Positions 56,351 to 64,000 of a stretch of 64,000 bases of DNA are shown in pieces. The position numbers and the translations under genes are program-made. This DNA comes from Pseudomonadota bacterium (GTDB lineage: Bacteria; Pseudomonadota; Alphaproteobacteria; Dongiales; Dongiaceae): positions 1 to 64,000 of the forward strand of contig JACPDN010000013.1 in the NCBI GenBank assembly GCA_016183985.1, read 5' to 3'. The number at the start of each line of letters is the position of its first letter. Within the stretch, counting starts at the first letter, position 1. The notes under the pieces were generated by a model. The model ran no database searches. It saw only the letters and a list, made by a program, of their open reading frames with translations, and was not told where the DNA came from.

Positions 56351-59224
56351 CTATCCCCTCGCGGCTTTCTTCTTGACGCGCTTGCTCAAGTAAGGTGCCA
56401 GATAATGGCCGGTATAGCTGCCCGGCGTGTCGGCGACATCTTCCGGCGTGCCTTCGGCAACGATCTTGCCACCCTTGTCGCCGCCCTCCGGTCCCAGATC
56501 GATGATCCAATCGGCGACCTTGATGACTTCGAGGTTGTGCTCGATGACGACGATGGTGTTGCCCTGGTCGACGAGGTGCTGCAGCACTTCGAGGAGCTTC
56601 CGCACGTCCTCGAAATGGAGGCCGGTCGTCGGCTCGTCGAGGATGTAGAGCGTGCGCCCCGTGGCGCGGCGGGAGAGTTCCTTGGCGAGTTTCACGCGCT
56701 GTGCTTCGCCGCCGGATAGCGTCGTCGCTGCCTGGCCAATATGGACATAGCCGAGGCCCACCTGATTGAGCATGGCGAGCTTATCGCGGATCGCGGGCAC
56801 AGCCTTGAAGAACTCGACGCCTTCCTCGACGGTCATATCGAGCACATCGGCGATCGACTTGTTCTTGAAATGAACCTCAAGGGTCTCGCGGTTGTAGCGC
56901 TTGCCCTTGCACTGGTCGCATTGGACATAGACGTCGGGCAGGAAGTGCATCTCGATCTTGATGACGCCGTCGCCCTCGCAGGCCTCGCAACGGCCGCCCT
57001 TGACGTTGAACGAGAAGCGCCCGGCCTTGTAGCCGCGCGCCTGGGCGTCGGGAAGGCCGGCGAACCATTCGCGGATCGGCGTGAAGGCGCCGGTATAGGT
57101 GGCCGGGTTCGAGCGCGGCGTGCGGCCGATCGGCGATTGGTCGATGTCGATGACCTTGTCGAGGAATTCGACGCCCTCGATGCGGTCATGCTCGCCGGGA
57201 TGAGTCCGTGCATCATGCAGGCGCTTGGCCAGCGCATTGTAGAGCGTCTCGATGATGAGGGTCGACTTGCCGCCGCCGGAGACGCCGGTGACGCAGGTCA
57301 TCGTCCCCAGAGGAATGTCGACGGTGATGTTCTTCAGATTGTTGTGCTTGGCGCCGACGATGCGGAGCTTGGCCTGTTTGCCGGCACCCTTGCGCCGTTC
57401 TGACGGGATCTCGATACGGCGGCTACCGTTCAGGTACTGGGCGGTAAGGCTGTTGGACTTCATCACCTCCGCCGGCGTGCCTTGCGCCACAACCGTGCCG
57501 CCATGGATGCCGGCGGCAGGCCCCATGTCTATGAGGTAATCGGCGTGGCGGATCGCGTCTTCGTCATGCTCCACGACCAGCACCGTGTTGCCGAGATCGC
57601 GCAGGCGCTTCAAGGTCGCGAGCAAGCGGTCGTTGTCGCGCTGATGCAGGCCGATGGACGGCTCGTCCAGCACATAGAGCACGCCGGTGAGGCCCGAGCC
57701 GATCTGCGAGGCGAGGCGAATGCGCTGGCTCTCACCGCCCGACAAGGTCGCCGAGGCGCGGGAGAGCGTCAGATATTCGAGGCCCACCGAATTGAGGAAG
57801 CCCAGCCGTTCGTTGATCTCTTTCAAGATTCGATAGGCGATGTCGTTCTGCTTCTTGGTGAGTTTCTTCGACAATCCACCGAACCACTCTGCTGCGCCCA
57901 GGATCGAGAATTCAGCGACATCGGCGATGTTTTTCTTGTCGATCTTCACCGCGAGCGCCTCGGGCTTGAGGCGGCGGCCTTCGCAGGCTTCGCAGGGGCT
58001 GGTCGATTGGAAGCGCCCCAACTCGTCGCGCACCCAATTGCTGTCGGTCTCGCGGAAGCGGCGTTCCATATTGGTGATGACGCCCTCGAATGGCCGCGTC
58101 GTCTTATAGGAGCGTGTGCCGTCATCGAAGGACATGGTGACGACTTCCTCACCCGATCCGAAGAGGATGACGTCGCGGATCTTTTTGGGGAGATCCTTCC
58201 AGGCGATGCCCAGTGCGAACTTGTAATGCTTGGCGAGGCTTTCCAGCGCCTGGTTGTAATATTGCGAGGTCGAGTTGGCCCAGGGCGCGATGGCGCCGTC
58301 GCGTAACGTCTTCGAGGCATCCGGCACAACCATCTCGGGGTCGAAATAGAGCTTCTCGCCGAGACCGTCGCAAACGGGACACGCGCCGAACGGGTTGTTG
58401 AAGGAGAAAAGGCGCGGCTCGATCTCATCGATGGTGAAGCCGGAAACCGGGCAGGCGAAGCGGGAGGAGAAGAGAATGCGCTCATCCGGCTTGTCGGCGT
58501 AATCGGCAAAGAGCAGGCCGTCGGCGAGGCCCAGCGCCGTCTCGACGCTGCCGGCAAGGCGCGTCTCCAGGCCCGGCTTCACGGCGATGCGGTCGACCAC
58601 CACCTCGATATCGTGCTTCAGCTTCTTGTTGAGGTTCGGCACGTCGCCGATCTCATAGATCTTGCCGTCGACGCGTACGCGCTGGAAGCCGCGCTTCTGC
58701 AGATCCTGGAATTCCTTTTTGTATTCGCCCTTGCGGCCGCGGGCGATGGGAGCGAGGAGCAGCAGGCGCGTGCCCTCCGGCAGGGCCATGATACGGTCGA
58801 CCATCTGGCTGATGGTCTGGCTCTCGATGGGCAGGCCCGTTGCCGGCGAATAAGGGATGCCGATGCGCGCGAAGAGGAGGCGCATATAGTCATAGATCTC
58901 GGTCACCGTGCCGACGGTCGAGCGCGGATTCTTCGAGGTGGTCTTCTGTTCGATGGAGATCGCCGGCGACAGACCGTCGATGGAATCGACGTCCGGCTTC
59001 TGCATCAGCTCCAGGAACTGGCGGGCATAAGCGGAGAGGCTTTCGACATAACGGCGCTGTCCCTCGGCATAGATGGTGTCGAAGGCCAGGGACGACTTCC
59101 CCGACCCGGAGAGGCCGGTAATCACCACCAGGGAATCCCGCGGCATGTCGACATCGACGTTCTTCAGGTTATGCTCGCGGGCGCCGCGAACAGAAATCTT
59201 GTGTTCAGTCAATCTGTTAGCCAT
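56351..59224 (-). CDS. uvrA: UvrABC system protein A
   Basis: This 957-residue protein has two ABC ATPase modules: the first Walker [14 protein letters not shown], the second [11 protein letters not shown], and signatures [12 protein letters not shown] and [12 protein letters not shown]. Zinc modules are present as CPVCDGLG with CEACEGRR, and CEACEGDG with CDQCKGKRY. It recognises DNA damage in nucleotide excision repair with UvrB. It is complete, and divergent from ssb across a 184-base gap. Confidence 0.97.
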   Translation of the reverse strand: MANRLTEHKISVRGAREHNLKNVDVDMPRDSLVVITGLSGSGKSSLAFDTIYAEGQRRYVESLSAYARQFLELMQKPDVDSIDGLSPAISIEQKTTSKNPRSTVGTVTEIYDYMRLLFARIGIPYSPATGLPIESQTISQMVDRIMALPEGTRLLLLAPIARGRKGEYKKEFQDLQKRGFQRVRVDGKIYEIGDVPNLNKKLKHDIEVVVDRIAVKPGLETRLAGSVETALGLADGLLFADYADKPDERILFSSRFACPVSGFTIDEIEPRLFSFNNPFGACPVCDGLGEKLYFDPEMVVPDASKTLRDGAIAPWANSTSQYYNQALESLAKHYKFALGIAWKDLPKKIRDVILFGSGEEVVTMSFDDGTRSYKTTRPFEGVITNMERRFRETDSNWVRDELGRFQSTSPCEACEGRRLKPEALAVKIDKKNIADVAEFSILGAAEWFGGLSKKLTKKQNDIAYRILKEINERLGFLNSVGLEYLTLSRASATLSGGESQRIRLASQIGSGLTGVLYVLDEPSIGLHQRDNDRLLATLKRLRDLGNTVLVVEHDEDAIRHADYLIDMGPAAGIHGGTVVAQGTPAEVMKSNSLTAQYLNGSRRIEIPSERRKGAGKQAKLRIVGAKHNNLKNITVDIPLGTMTCVTGVSGGGKSTLIIETLYNALAKRLHDARTHPGEHDRIEGVEFLDKVIDIDQSPIGRTPRSNPATYTGAFTPIREWFAGLPDAQARGYKAGRFSFNVKGGRCEACEGDGVIKIEMHFLPDVYVQCDQCKGKRYNRETLEVHFKNKSIADVLDMTVEEGVEFFKAVPAIRDKLAMLNQVGLGYVHIGQAATTLSGGEAQRVKLAKELSRRATGRTLYILDEPTTGLHFEDVRKLLEVLQHLVDQGNTIVVIEHNLEVIKVADWIIDLGPEGGDKGGKIVAEGTPEDVADTPGSYTGHYLAPYLSKRVKKKAARG

Positions 59225-59408
59225 CGCGGAGGATCTTCTCGGGGCTGGAATTCGAGGGCGGCGGAAGGCCGTCTTTGGGCGGCATCATAGCGACGATCAG
59301 GGTCAGCGAATACCCCTTTTGTTCTTCTCATCGGAATGCTAGGAAAATGCCCAGCAAGGCGCTATACGGGCGCACCAAATTCAATCGGATTCCTTCAGGG
59401 GGCAGTTC

Positions 59409-59924
59409 ATGGCGGGCAGCGTCAACAAGGTCATTCTCATCGGCAATCTGGGGCGCGACCCCGAAATCCGCTCGACCCAGGATGGCACCAAGGTTGCCAA
59501 CCTCTCCATCGCCACCTCGGAAAACTGGCGCGACAAGAATTCCGGCGAGCGCCGCGAAAAGACCGAATGGCACCGGGTGGTGATCTTCAACGAGCGCCTG
59601 GTCGACGTGGCCGAGCGTTTCCTGAAGAAGGGCTCGAAGGTCTATCTCGAAGGCCAGCTCCAGACCCGCAAATGGACCGACCAGTCCGGCGCCGAGAAAT
59701 ACACGACCGAGGTCGTGCTGCAGCGCTTCCGTGGCGAACTCACCATGCTCGACGGCAAGGGTGAGGGCGGCGGCATGTCCGACAATGGCGACAGCGGCTA
59801 TGGTGGCGGTGGCGGCGGTTACGGCGGCGGTTCGTCGGGTGGCGGCGGCGGCGGCTTTGGTGGTGGTTCGTCGGGCGGCGGCGGTGGCCGCGGTGGCGAT
59901 CTGGACGATGATATCCCGTTCTGA
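59409..59924 (+). CDS. ssb: Single-stranded DNA-binding protein
   Basis: This 171-residue protein has an N-terminal OB fold ([17 protein letters not shown], then [11 protein letters not shown]), a long glycine/serine-rich linker of simple GGGSSGGG repeats (about residues 125-162) and the acidic C-terminal tip DDDIPF that recruits partner proteins. It is placed divergently from uvrA, a common proteobacterial arrangement. A terminator follows 51 bases after the stop. Confidence 0.97.
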   Translation: MAGSVNKVILIGNLGRDPEIRSTQDGTKVANLSIATSENWRDKNSGERREKTEWHRVVIFNERLVDVAERFLKKGSKVYLEGQLQTRKWTDQSGAEKYTTEVVLQRFRGELTMLDGKGEGGGMSDNGDSGYGGGGGGYGGGSSGGGGGGFGGGSSGGGGGRGGDLDDDIPF

Positions 59925-59975
59925 GGAACGCCCGCCGCACCATACGGCGCGGCATTACTCGTCCATTCTGCTTTG

Positions 59976-60017
59976 AACGGCGCGGCGCTTGAAAAAGGGT
60001 CGCGCCGTTTTCGTTTG
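59976..60017 (+). terminator. Rho-independent terminator of ssb
   Basis: A nine-pair stem AACGGCGCG with CGCGCCGTT and a 16-base loop is followed by TTTTCGTTT. Confidence 0.75.
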
Positions 60018-60021
60018 TATA

Positions 60022-60192
60022 TTAGGCGTCGCGCGATTTCTCGGCATCGAAGGCAGCGACGCTGACCATGCGTTGCAGGCGGATATTTTCCTCAACCAGC
60101 CGATCCAGTTCGGCCAAGCACAGCCTAAGCCGATCGCGCAATTCATTGGCGTCAAGAGCCTCGATATTGCCAAGCAGCCTCTTATCGATCAT
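60022..60192 (-). CDS. Possible 56-residue coiled-coil protein
   Basis: The frame reads as one continuous amphipathic helix: IEALDANELRDRLRLCLAEL, then DRLVEENIRLQRMVSVAAF with heptad-spaced leucines and isoleucines. The start ATG has no good ribosome site; GTG at 60201 in the same frame is an alternative. No family is recognised. The helical regularity argues for a real gene, but the plus strand also has an open frame here. Confidence 0.4.
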   Translation of the reverse strand: MIDKRLLGNIEALDANELRDRLRLCLAELDRLVEENIRLQRMVSVAAFDAEKSRDA

Positions 60193-60317
60193 GGCGGCCA
60201 CCGTCGCGGGTATGCGATGCGTGTGTTCTCTTGGAACGGCAACGAGGCAACGCGAATGTAGTTCCGGCTACTTCCGAGGAGTCGTGACAGTCGCTCGTTA
60301 GTCGGAGATCGGGGCGA

Positions 60318-61442
60318 TCAGCTGTCCTCGCTGATGCCGCGGCTCTTCAGCGCCTGCCTGACTTCGTCGTGATAGTATTTAACGCCCATCTCATGCTTTG
60401 GACTCAAGGGCCCGCGCTCGTAAACGCCGGCTTCGAGGTTGTCCTGCGCATCCTCGCAGATACCGAAATCCTCGCGCACGATCTGCACGTTGATGTCGAT
60501 GGTCTTCTGCTGCGCCTCGGCGAGCGCATCCGAGATATCCTGGAAATAGAAGTTGTAATGCAGCGTCGTGAGGCGCGGCGCATGCGGCACGATGCGCGAG
60601 ATGTTCATGCCATCGGGATAGACCGACAGCGTCATATTGGGCCAGATCCACAGCCATAGCCCGCCATAGATAGAGCTCGCCTTCTGTGGGGCGCGCATGA
60701 TGACGACATGCTTGCCATAGGTCGTTTCAAAGCCGCTGAAATCGATGGCCTGGCTGAGGAACGGATGGATGCCGGGAATGTGGTAGCCTTCCACGAAATT
60801 GTCGGTATAGGTCTTCCAATTGCATTTGATGGCGAGATCCTCGCCGCCGCGCCGATGGAAGCTCTCGATCGGATAGGGCTCCACCAACTTGGCAACGTCG
60901 CTCAAGAAATCGGCCAGACTCTCCGCCTTGCCGTCGATATTGACGAAGACGAGGCCGCGCCAAGTGTCGAGCCGCACCGGCTTCAGGCCGTGGTCTTCCT
61001 TTTTAAACCAATCACACTCGCCAAAATGCGCCGCCGCCTTCAGCTTGCCGTCATGGTCGAAGGTCCAGCCGTGATAGCGGCAGCGCAGCACGTCGCAATG
61101 ACCGGTGCCCTCGGCAAAGAGCGGTGCCGCGCGATGGGAGCACAGATTGTGAAATGATTTGAGAGCGCCATTGCGGTCCCTCAGCACGAAGATATCGAAA
61201 CCGGCAATCTTCGCGGCCGTATAATCGCCCGGCTGCGGCAAGTCCGCTTCGCGGCAGACGAACTGCCAGGTCGCGGCAAAGACGCTCCAGCGTTCGGCCT
61301 CATAAACGTCATCGGCATGGTACCAGCGCGCCGGCAGGGTATAGAGCGGCGTGGTTTTGCCGTCGATCATCCGGGCGGCGATCTCCGCCAGGTTGTCCTT
61401 TGCCTGGGAGTCGATAGTCGGGGAACCGGAATCAGGTGCCAT
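60318..61442 (-). CDS. Rieske-type ring-hydroxylating oxygenase, alpha subunit
   Basis: In this 374-residue protein, the Rieske [2Fe-2S] ligands are CSHRAAP and CRYHGW (about residues 101-123). The mononuclear iron site is seen in DNFVEGYHIPGIHP, with a later aspartate. The layout resembles choline-, carnitine- and glycine-betaine-type monooxygenases rather than biphenyl dioxygenases, so quaternary amine substrates are plausible but not proven. No reductase gene is nearby. It is divergent from a LysR gene that probably regulates it. Confidence 0.85.
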   Translation of the reverse strand: MAPDSGSPTIDSQAKDNLAEIAARMIDGKTTPLYTLPARWYHADDVYEAERWSVFAATWQFVCREADLPQPGDYTAAKIAGFDIFVLRDRNGALKSFHNLCSHRAAPLFAEGTGHCDVLRCRYHGWTFDHDGKLKAAAHFGECDWFKKEDHGLKPVRLDTWRGLVFVNIDGKAESLADFLSDVAKLVEPYPIESFHRRGGEDLAIKCNWKTYTDNFVEGYHIPGIHPFLSQAIDFSGFETTYGKHVVIMRAPQKASSIYGGLWLWIWPNMTLSVYPDGMNISRIVPHAPRLTTLHYNFYFQDISDALAEAQQKTIDINVQIVREDFGICEDAQDNLEAGVYERGPLSPKHEMGVKYYHDEVRQALKSRGISEDS

Positions 61443-61500
61443 CAGGGTGCCTGCAAATCGCTGGGGAAACTGAACCTATATTTTGTGGGCGACAATTAAA

Positions 61501-61548
61501 TTGACACAAGTGAATATTTTTCGCCGAATATATCAAATTGATTAGCGT
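61501..61548 (+). promoter_or_regulatory. Candidate promoter and LysR operator between the oxygenase and its regulator
   Basis: TTGACA at 61501 with GAATAT 19 bases downstream may be the LysR-gene promoter. ATCAA-N-TTGAT at 61532-61542 is a short dyad of the T-N-A kind bound by LysR proteins. The 120-base AT-rich gap serves both divergent genes. Confidence 0.35.
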
Positions 61549-61562
61549 ATTTGAGGGCGAGT

Positions 61563-62432
61563 ATGTGGGACAGCCTGAACCGACTGACCGCTTTGCGGAC
61601 CTTTTATGCGGTGGCTCGAGGCGGCGGCATTGCAGAAGGCGCGTCGCAGCTCAATGTGACGACCGGTGCCGTGCGCTATCAGATCCGGCAGCTTGAGGCC
61701 GAATTGGGCGTCGAACTGATGGTGCGCAGCCAGCGGGCCCTGACCCTGACGGTGCCGGGAACCGAGCTCTACCAGAAACTCGGCAGTGCCTTTGACGAAA
61801 TTCATCTTGCCTGTCGCACAACTCAGCATGGCCGGGTGGAAGGCGAACTGCGCATCGCCTGTGCACCAGCTTTCGCGGCGCTGCGCCTGATGCGATTGCT
61901 CGATCTCTTCCTGCAGCGTTTCCCGTCCGTCACCGTGAAGCAGTTGCCGATCGAGCAGGCGGACGAGACGCTGGACGTCATAATGTCCTTTGGCGAACGC
62001 GACATTCCGGGGAGGCGCACCGCGATTCTGCGCAACGAGACCTATTTCCCGCTTTGCAGCGCCGAGCTGTTCTATCGATCACCGGTGAAGACGATCCACG
62101 ATCTGCAGGATCACGTTCTTATTCATGGCGACAGCGAGGAGGATTGGCCGAGGCTCCTGCGCGCCAGTGGTCGCGGGCAGATCGTGCCGCGCCAGCATGT
62201 CTATATGCCGAATTCGCATTTAGCGCTGGAAGCAGCCAAGGAGGGCTGCGGCATCGCGGTGGGCAGCACCATTCTTTGTGCCGACGATCTGCGGCGCGGC
62301 ACGCTGGTAAAAGTACTGGACCTCGAGATCCCAGCACCACACCCCTATTTTGTCATCCGCCCTGGCGACACCGCTAGCCCGCTCGCCGACGCCTTTGCCG
62401 ATCTGTTGATCGAGCAGTTGGAAAGGGCTTAG
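61563..62432 (+). CDS. LysR-family transcriptional regulator (GcvA-like)
   Basis: This 289-residue protein has an N-terminal winged helix-turn-helix (LTALRTFYAVARGGGIAEGASQLNVTTGAVRYQIRQLE, seen in parts as TALRTFYAVA and VTTGAVRYQIRQLE). The periplasmic-binding-like effector domain ends in GTLVKVLDLEIP. The start ATG is preceded by GAGGGCG. It is transcribed away from the Rieske oxygenase gene, its likely target. The effector is unknown. Confidence 0.88.
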   Translation: MWDSLNRLTALRTFYAVARGGGIAEGASQLNVTTGAVRYQIRQLEAELGVELMVRSQRALTLTVPGTELYQKLGSAFDEIHLACRTTQHGRVEGELRIACAPAFAALRLMRLLDLFLQRFPSVTVKQLPIEQADETLDVIMSFGERDIPGRRTAILRNETYFPLCSAELFYRSPVKTIHDLQDHVLIHGDSEEDWPRLLRASGRGQIVPRQHVYMPNSHLALEAAKEGCGIAVGSTILCADDLRRGTLVKVLDLEIPAPHPYFVIRPGDTASPLADAFADLLIEQLERA

Positions 62433-62438
62433 CAAGCA

Positions 62439-63650
62439 TCAAGCCGCGCGTTGCAGCCATGCCGCCGCACCTTTGCCGGCAATGCGGCCGCTGGCAAAGC
62501 AGGCCGTCAGCAAATAGCCCCCCGTAGGCGCTTCCCAATCGAGCATTTCGCCGGCGCAAAAGAGGCCGGGGAAGGTCTTCACCATCAGATGTTCGTCGAG
62601 CGACGTGAAGCTGACACCGCCGGCCGAGCTGATGGCCTCGGCGATCGGCCGCGGCCGCATGAGGTGCAATGGCAGGGCCTTGAGCTTCTCCGCGAGGATA
62701 GCCGGATCAGCGCGGTCCGAAGGGCTCGTGCATTCATGCAGTAAGGCAATCTTGGCACCATCCAGGTTGAGGCTGGATTTGAGATGCGAAGAGAGCGAGC
62801 GCGTGCCGCGTTTGGCCAGCGCGTTGGCGATCTCGACAGGGGCATGGTTGGGCAGAAGGTCGAGCAGCAGTATCGCCGCGCCCGTTGTGCCAATTGCATC
62901 GCGCAAAGATGCGGAAAGCGCATAGATCAGGCCGCCTTCGATGCCGCTCTCGGTGACGATCGCTTCGCCCAGGCGACGCTCGCCGTTGAAACTGGCGCCG
63001 ATATTCTTCAATGCGGCCCCGGCGAAGCGCTCGCGCAGATGATCGCTCCAATCGATGTCGAAACCGCAATTGGCGGGCTCCAGCGGTGCGAGCGCCACCT
63101 TCTTCTTCGCCAGCAGTTTATGCCAGGCGCCATCGGAACCCAATGCCGGCCATGAGGCGCCGCCCAAGCTCAAGATGACAGCGTCTGCTGCGGCTTCGAC
63201 CTCGCCAGTGGGGGCCATGAACAACAGGCGCCGTTCAGCGCCCCAGCCCAGCCAGCGATGCCGGACATGGATCCGCAATCCCTGTTGCCGCAAGCGATGC
63301 AGCCACGCACGCAACAGAGGAGCAGCCTTCATTTCAGCCGGAAAGACGCGGCCAGAGGTGCCGACAAATGTGTCGACGCCGAGCGCGTGAACCCAGTCAC
63401 ACAGTTCTTTCGGCCCAAACGCCCTGAGCCAGTCTGCGACATGGCCTTGCGCGCTGCCGTAGCGGGTTAGAAAACGATCCAGCGGCTCCGAATGCGTGAT
63501 GTTGAGCCCACCGCGGCCAGCCATCAGGAGTTTGCGGCCGACAGATGGCATCGCGTCATAGAGATCGACGCCGATACCGGCCTGTAGCAGTGCTTCCGCC
63601 GCCATCAATCCGGCAGGCCCGCCACCAATGACAATGGCCTGCTTAGTCAT
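62439..63650 (-). CDS. HI0933-like FAD flavoprotein (TIGR03862 type)
   Basis: This 403-residue protein opens with the FAD-binding VIGGGPAGLMAAEALLQAG and has the family's GRKLLMAGRGGLNITH segment. It ends in PGLFCAGEMLDWEAPTGGY, the second FAD contact. This family of bacterial flavoproteins has no settled biochemical role; the name oxidoreductase is by fold only. Its start overlaps the upstream GNAT gene's stop by eight bases, so the two are cotranscribed. Confidence 0.85.
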   Translation of the reverse strand: MTKQAIVIGGGPAGLMAAEALLQAGIGVDLYDAMPSVGRKLLMAGRGGLNITHSEPLDRFLTRYGSAQGHVADWLRAFGPKELCDWVHALGVDTFVGTSGRVFPAEMKAAPLLRAWLHRLRQQGLRIHVRHRWLGWGAERRLLFMAPTGEVEAAADAVILSLGGASWPALGSDGAWHKLLAKKKVALAPLEPANCGFDIDWSDHLRERFAGAALKNIGASFNGERRLGEAIVTESGIEGGLIYALSASLRDAIGTTGAAILLLDLLPNHAPVEIANALAKRGTRSLSSHLKSSLNLDGAKIALLHECTSPSDRADPAILAEKLKALPLHLMRPRPIAEAISSAGGVSFTSLDEHLMVKTFPGLFCAGEMLDWEAPTGGYLLTACFASGRIAGKGAAAWLQRAA

Positions 63651-64000
63651 TTGCCTGGCGGAAGGGTGAAAGCGTCATAAGTCCAGCTATCTCGTTCTGC
63701 ACCAAGCGGCGTTCGCGTTCGAGATAGTCGGAAACGGCCTCGCTGAAACGAGGATCGGCAATCCAATGTGCCGAATGGGTTTCGACCGGCAGATAGCCGC
63801 GCTGGATCTTGTGTTCACCTTGCGCGCCGGCCTCGACGCGGGAAAGCTTGTGCCGGATGGCGTAATCGATTGCCTGATAGTAACAGCATTCAAAATGAAG
63901 AAAGGGGAGATCCTCGGTACAGCCCCAGTTCCGGCCGAACAGCGCATCGCGACCGCGCAGGTTGAGGGCGCCGGCTATGGGTTGGCCATCGCGAAACGCC
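63643..64000 (-). CDS. GNAT-family acyltransferase (peptidogalycan-type, DUF482), 5' part missing
   Basis: The last 118 codons are present and the gene runs off the right edge. The sequence has GRNWGCTEDLPFLHFECCYY, QAIDYAIRH and the hallmark RVEAGAQGEHKIQRGYLPV of DUF482 acyltransferases (annotated variously as peptidogalycan biosynthesis or GNAT). It ends FRQAND. The reaction is unknown. It overlaps the flavoprotein start, which suggests an operon pair. Confidence 0.85.
   Translation of the reverse strand, partial: AFRDGQPIAGALNLRGRDALFGRNWGCTEDLPFLHFECCYYQAIDYAIRHKLSRVEAGAQGEHKIQRGYLPVETHSAHWIADPRFSEAVSDYLERERRLVQNEIAGLMTLSPFRQAND

Noticed and set aside
59225-59408. Possible LexA box between uvrA and ssb (GTTC near 59321)
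   Set aside because: The alphaproteobacterial GTTC-N7-GTTC pattern is not met; the second half-site does not match, so no SOS box is claimed.

Overview
This is one 64 kb stretch of a GC-rich alphaproteobacterial chromosome. The conserved blocks nrdR-ribD-ribE-ribH-nusB-thiL and yceD-rpmF-plsX-fabH-ihfA-merR-tRNA-Pro, a BamE lipoprotein, a ubiquinol-cytochrome c chaperone, and small families I associate with Rhodospirillales (DUF6898, DUF6867) all point that way. No species call is possible. The genes are mostly housekeeping and transport, with short accessory patches between them.

Left third (1-20.6 kb). A partial pseB enters from the left edge, followed by glutaryl-CoA dehydrogenase. A branched-chain amino acid ABC operon (livH-livM-livG-livF plus DUF6867) is followed by three consecutive LivJ-type binding proteins, one periplasmic and two apparently lipid-anchored. 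Then come rpiB, glyA, nrdR, the riboflavin genes ribD, ribE and ribH (no ribBA), nusB, thiL, a HAD hydrolase, a lone fliL, an MFS transporter, a methyltransferase and a HIT protein.

Middle (20.8-42 kb). The H+-pyrophosphatase hppA is followed by an rhtA exporter wreck, bamE, the cytochrome bc1 chaperone, and the fatty-acid/ribosome block ending in ihfA-merR and tRNA-Pro(GGG). Downstream of the tRNA is a roughly 2.6 kb patch with two unrecognised genes, many GGGGTCAGA-type repeats and a stray copy of a dienelactone hydrolase 3' end. A small-gene region follows: SPW protein, HD-GYP protein, a gene-poor stretch behind a near-consensus promoter, DUF1488, micro-ORFs, a class III cyclase, a small lipoprotein, a lipid-anchored cytochrome c', an orphan FecR protein, parE and a pentapeptide-repeat protein.

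Right third (42-64 kb). It holds pseC and mscL, then an MBOAT O-acyltransferase flanked by two SGNH-like proteins, one of which seems to have lost its catalytic residues. Then come hydroxyproline epimerase, upp, glpK, three tandem lipoproteins sharing an eight-cysteine pattern, trmFO, RidA, PilZ, GST, uvrA divergent from ssb, a Rieske oxygenase divergent from its likely LysR regulator, a flavoprotein and a partial GNAT gene.

Themes: amino acid uptake and breakdown, envelope lipoproteins, surface-sugar chemistry (pseB, pseC, MBOAT) probably serving flagellin or polysaccharide, and second-messenger parts (HD-GYP, PilZ, cyclase). The best candidates for something undescribed are the triplicated eight-cysteine lipoproteins, the MBOAT with its active and degenerate SGNH pair, and the promoter with inverted repeat near 33.9-34.3 kb. 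All calls were made by reading the sequence; no database search was run.
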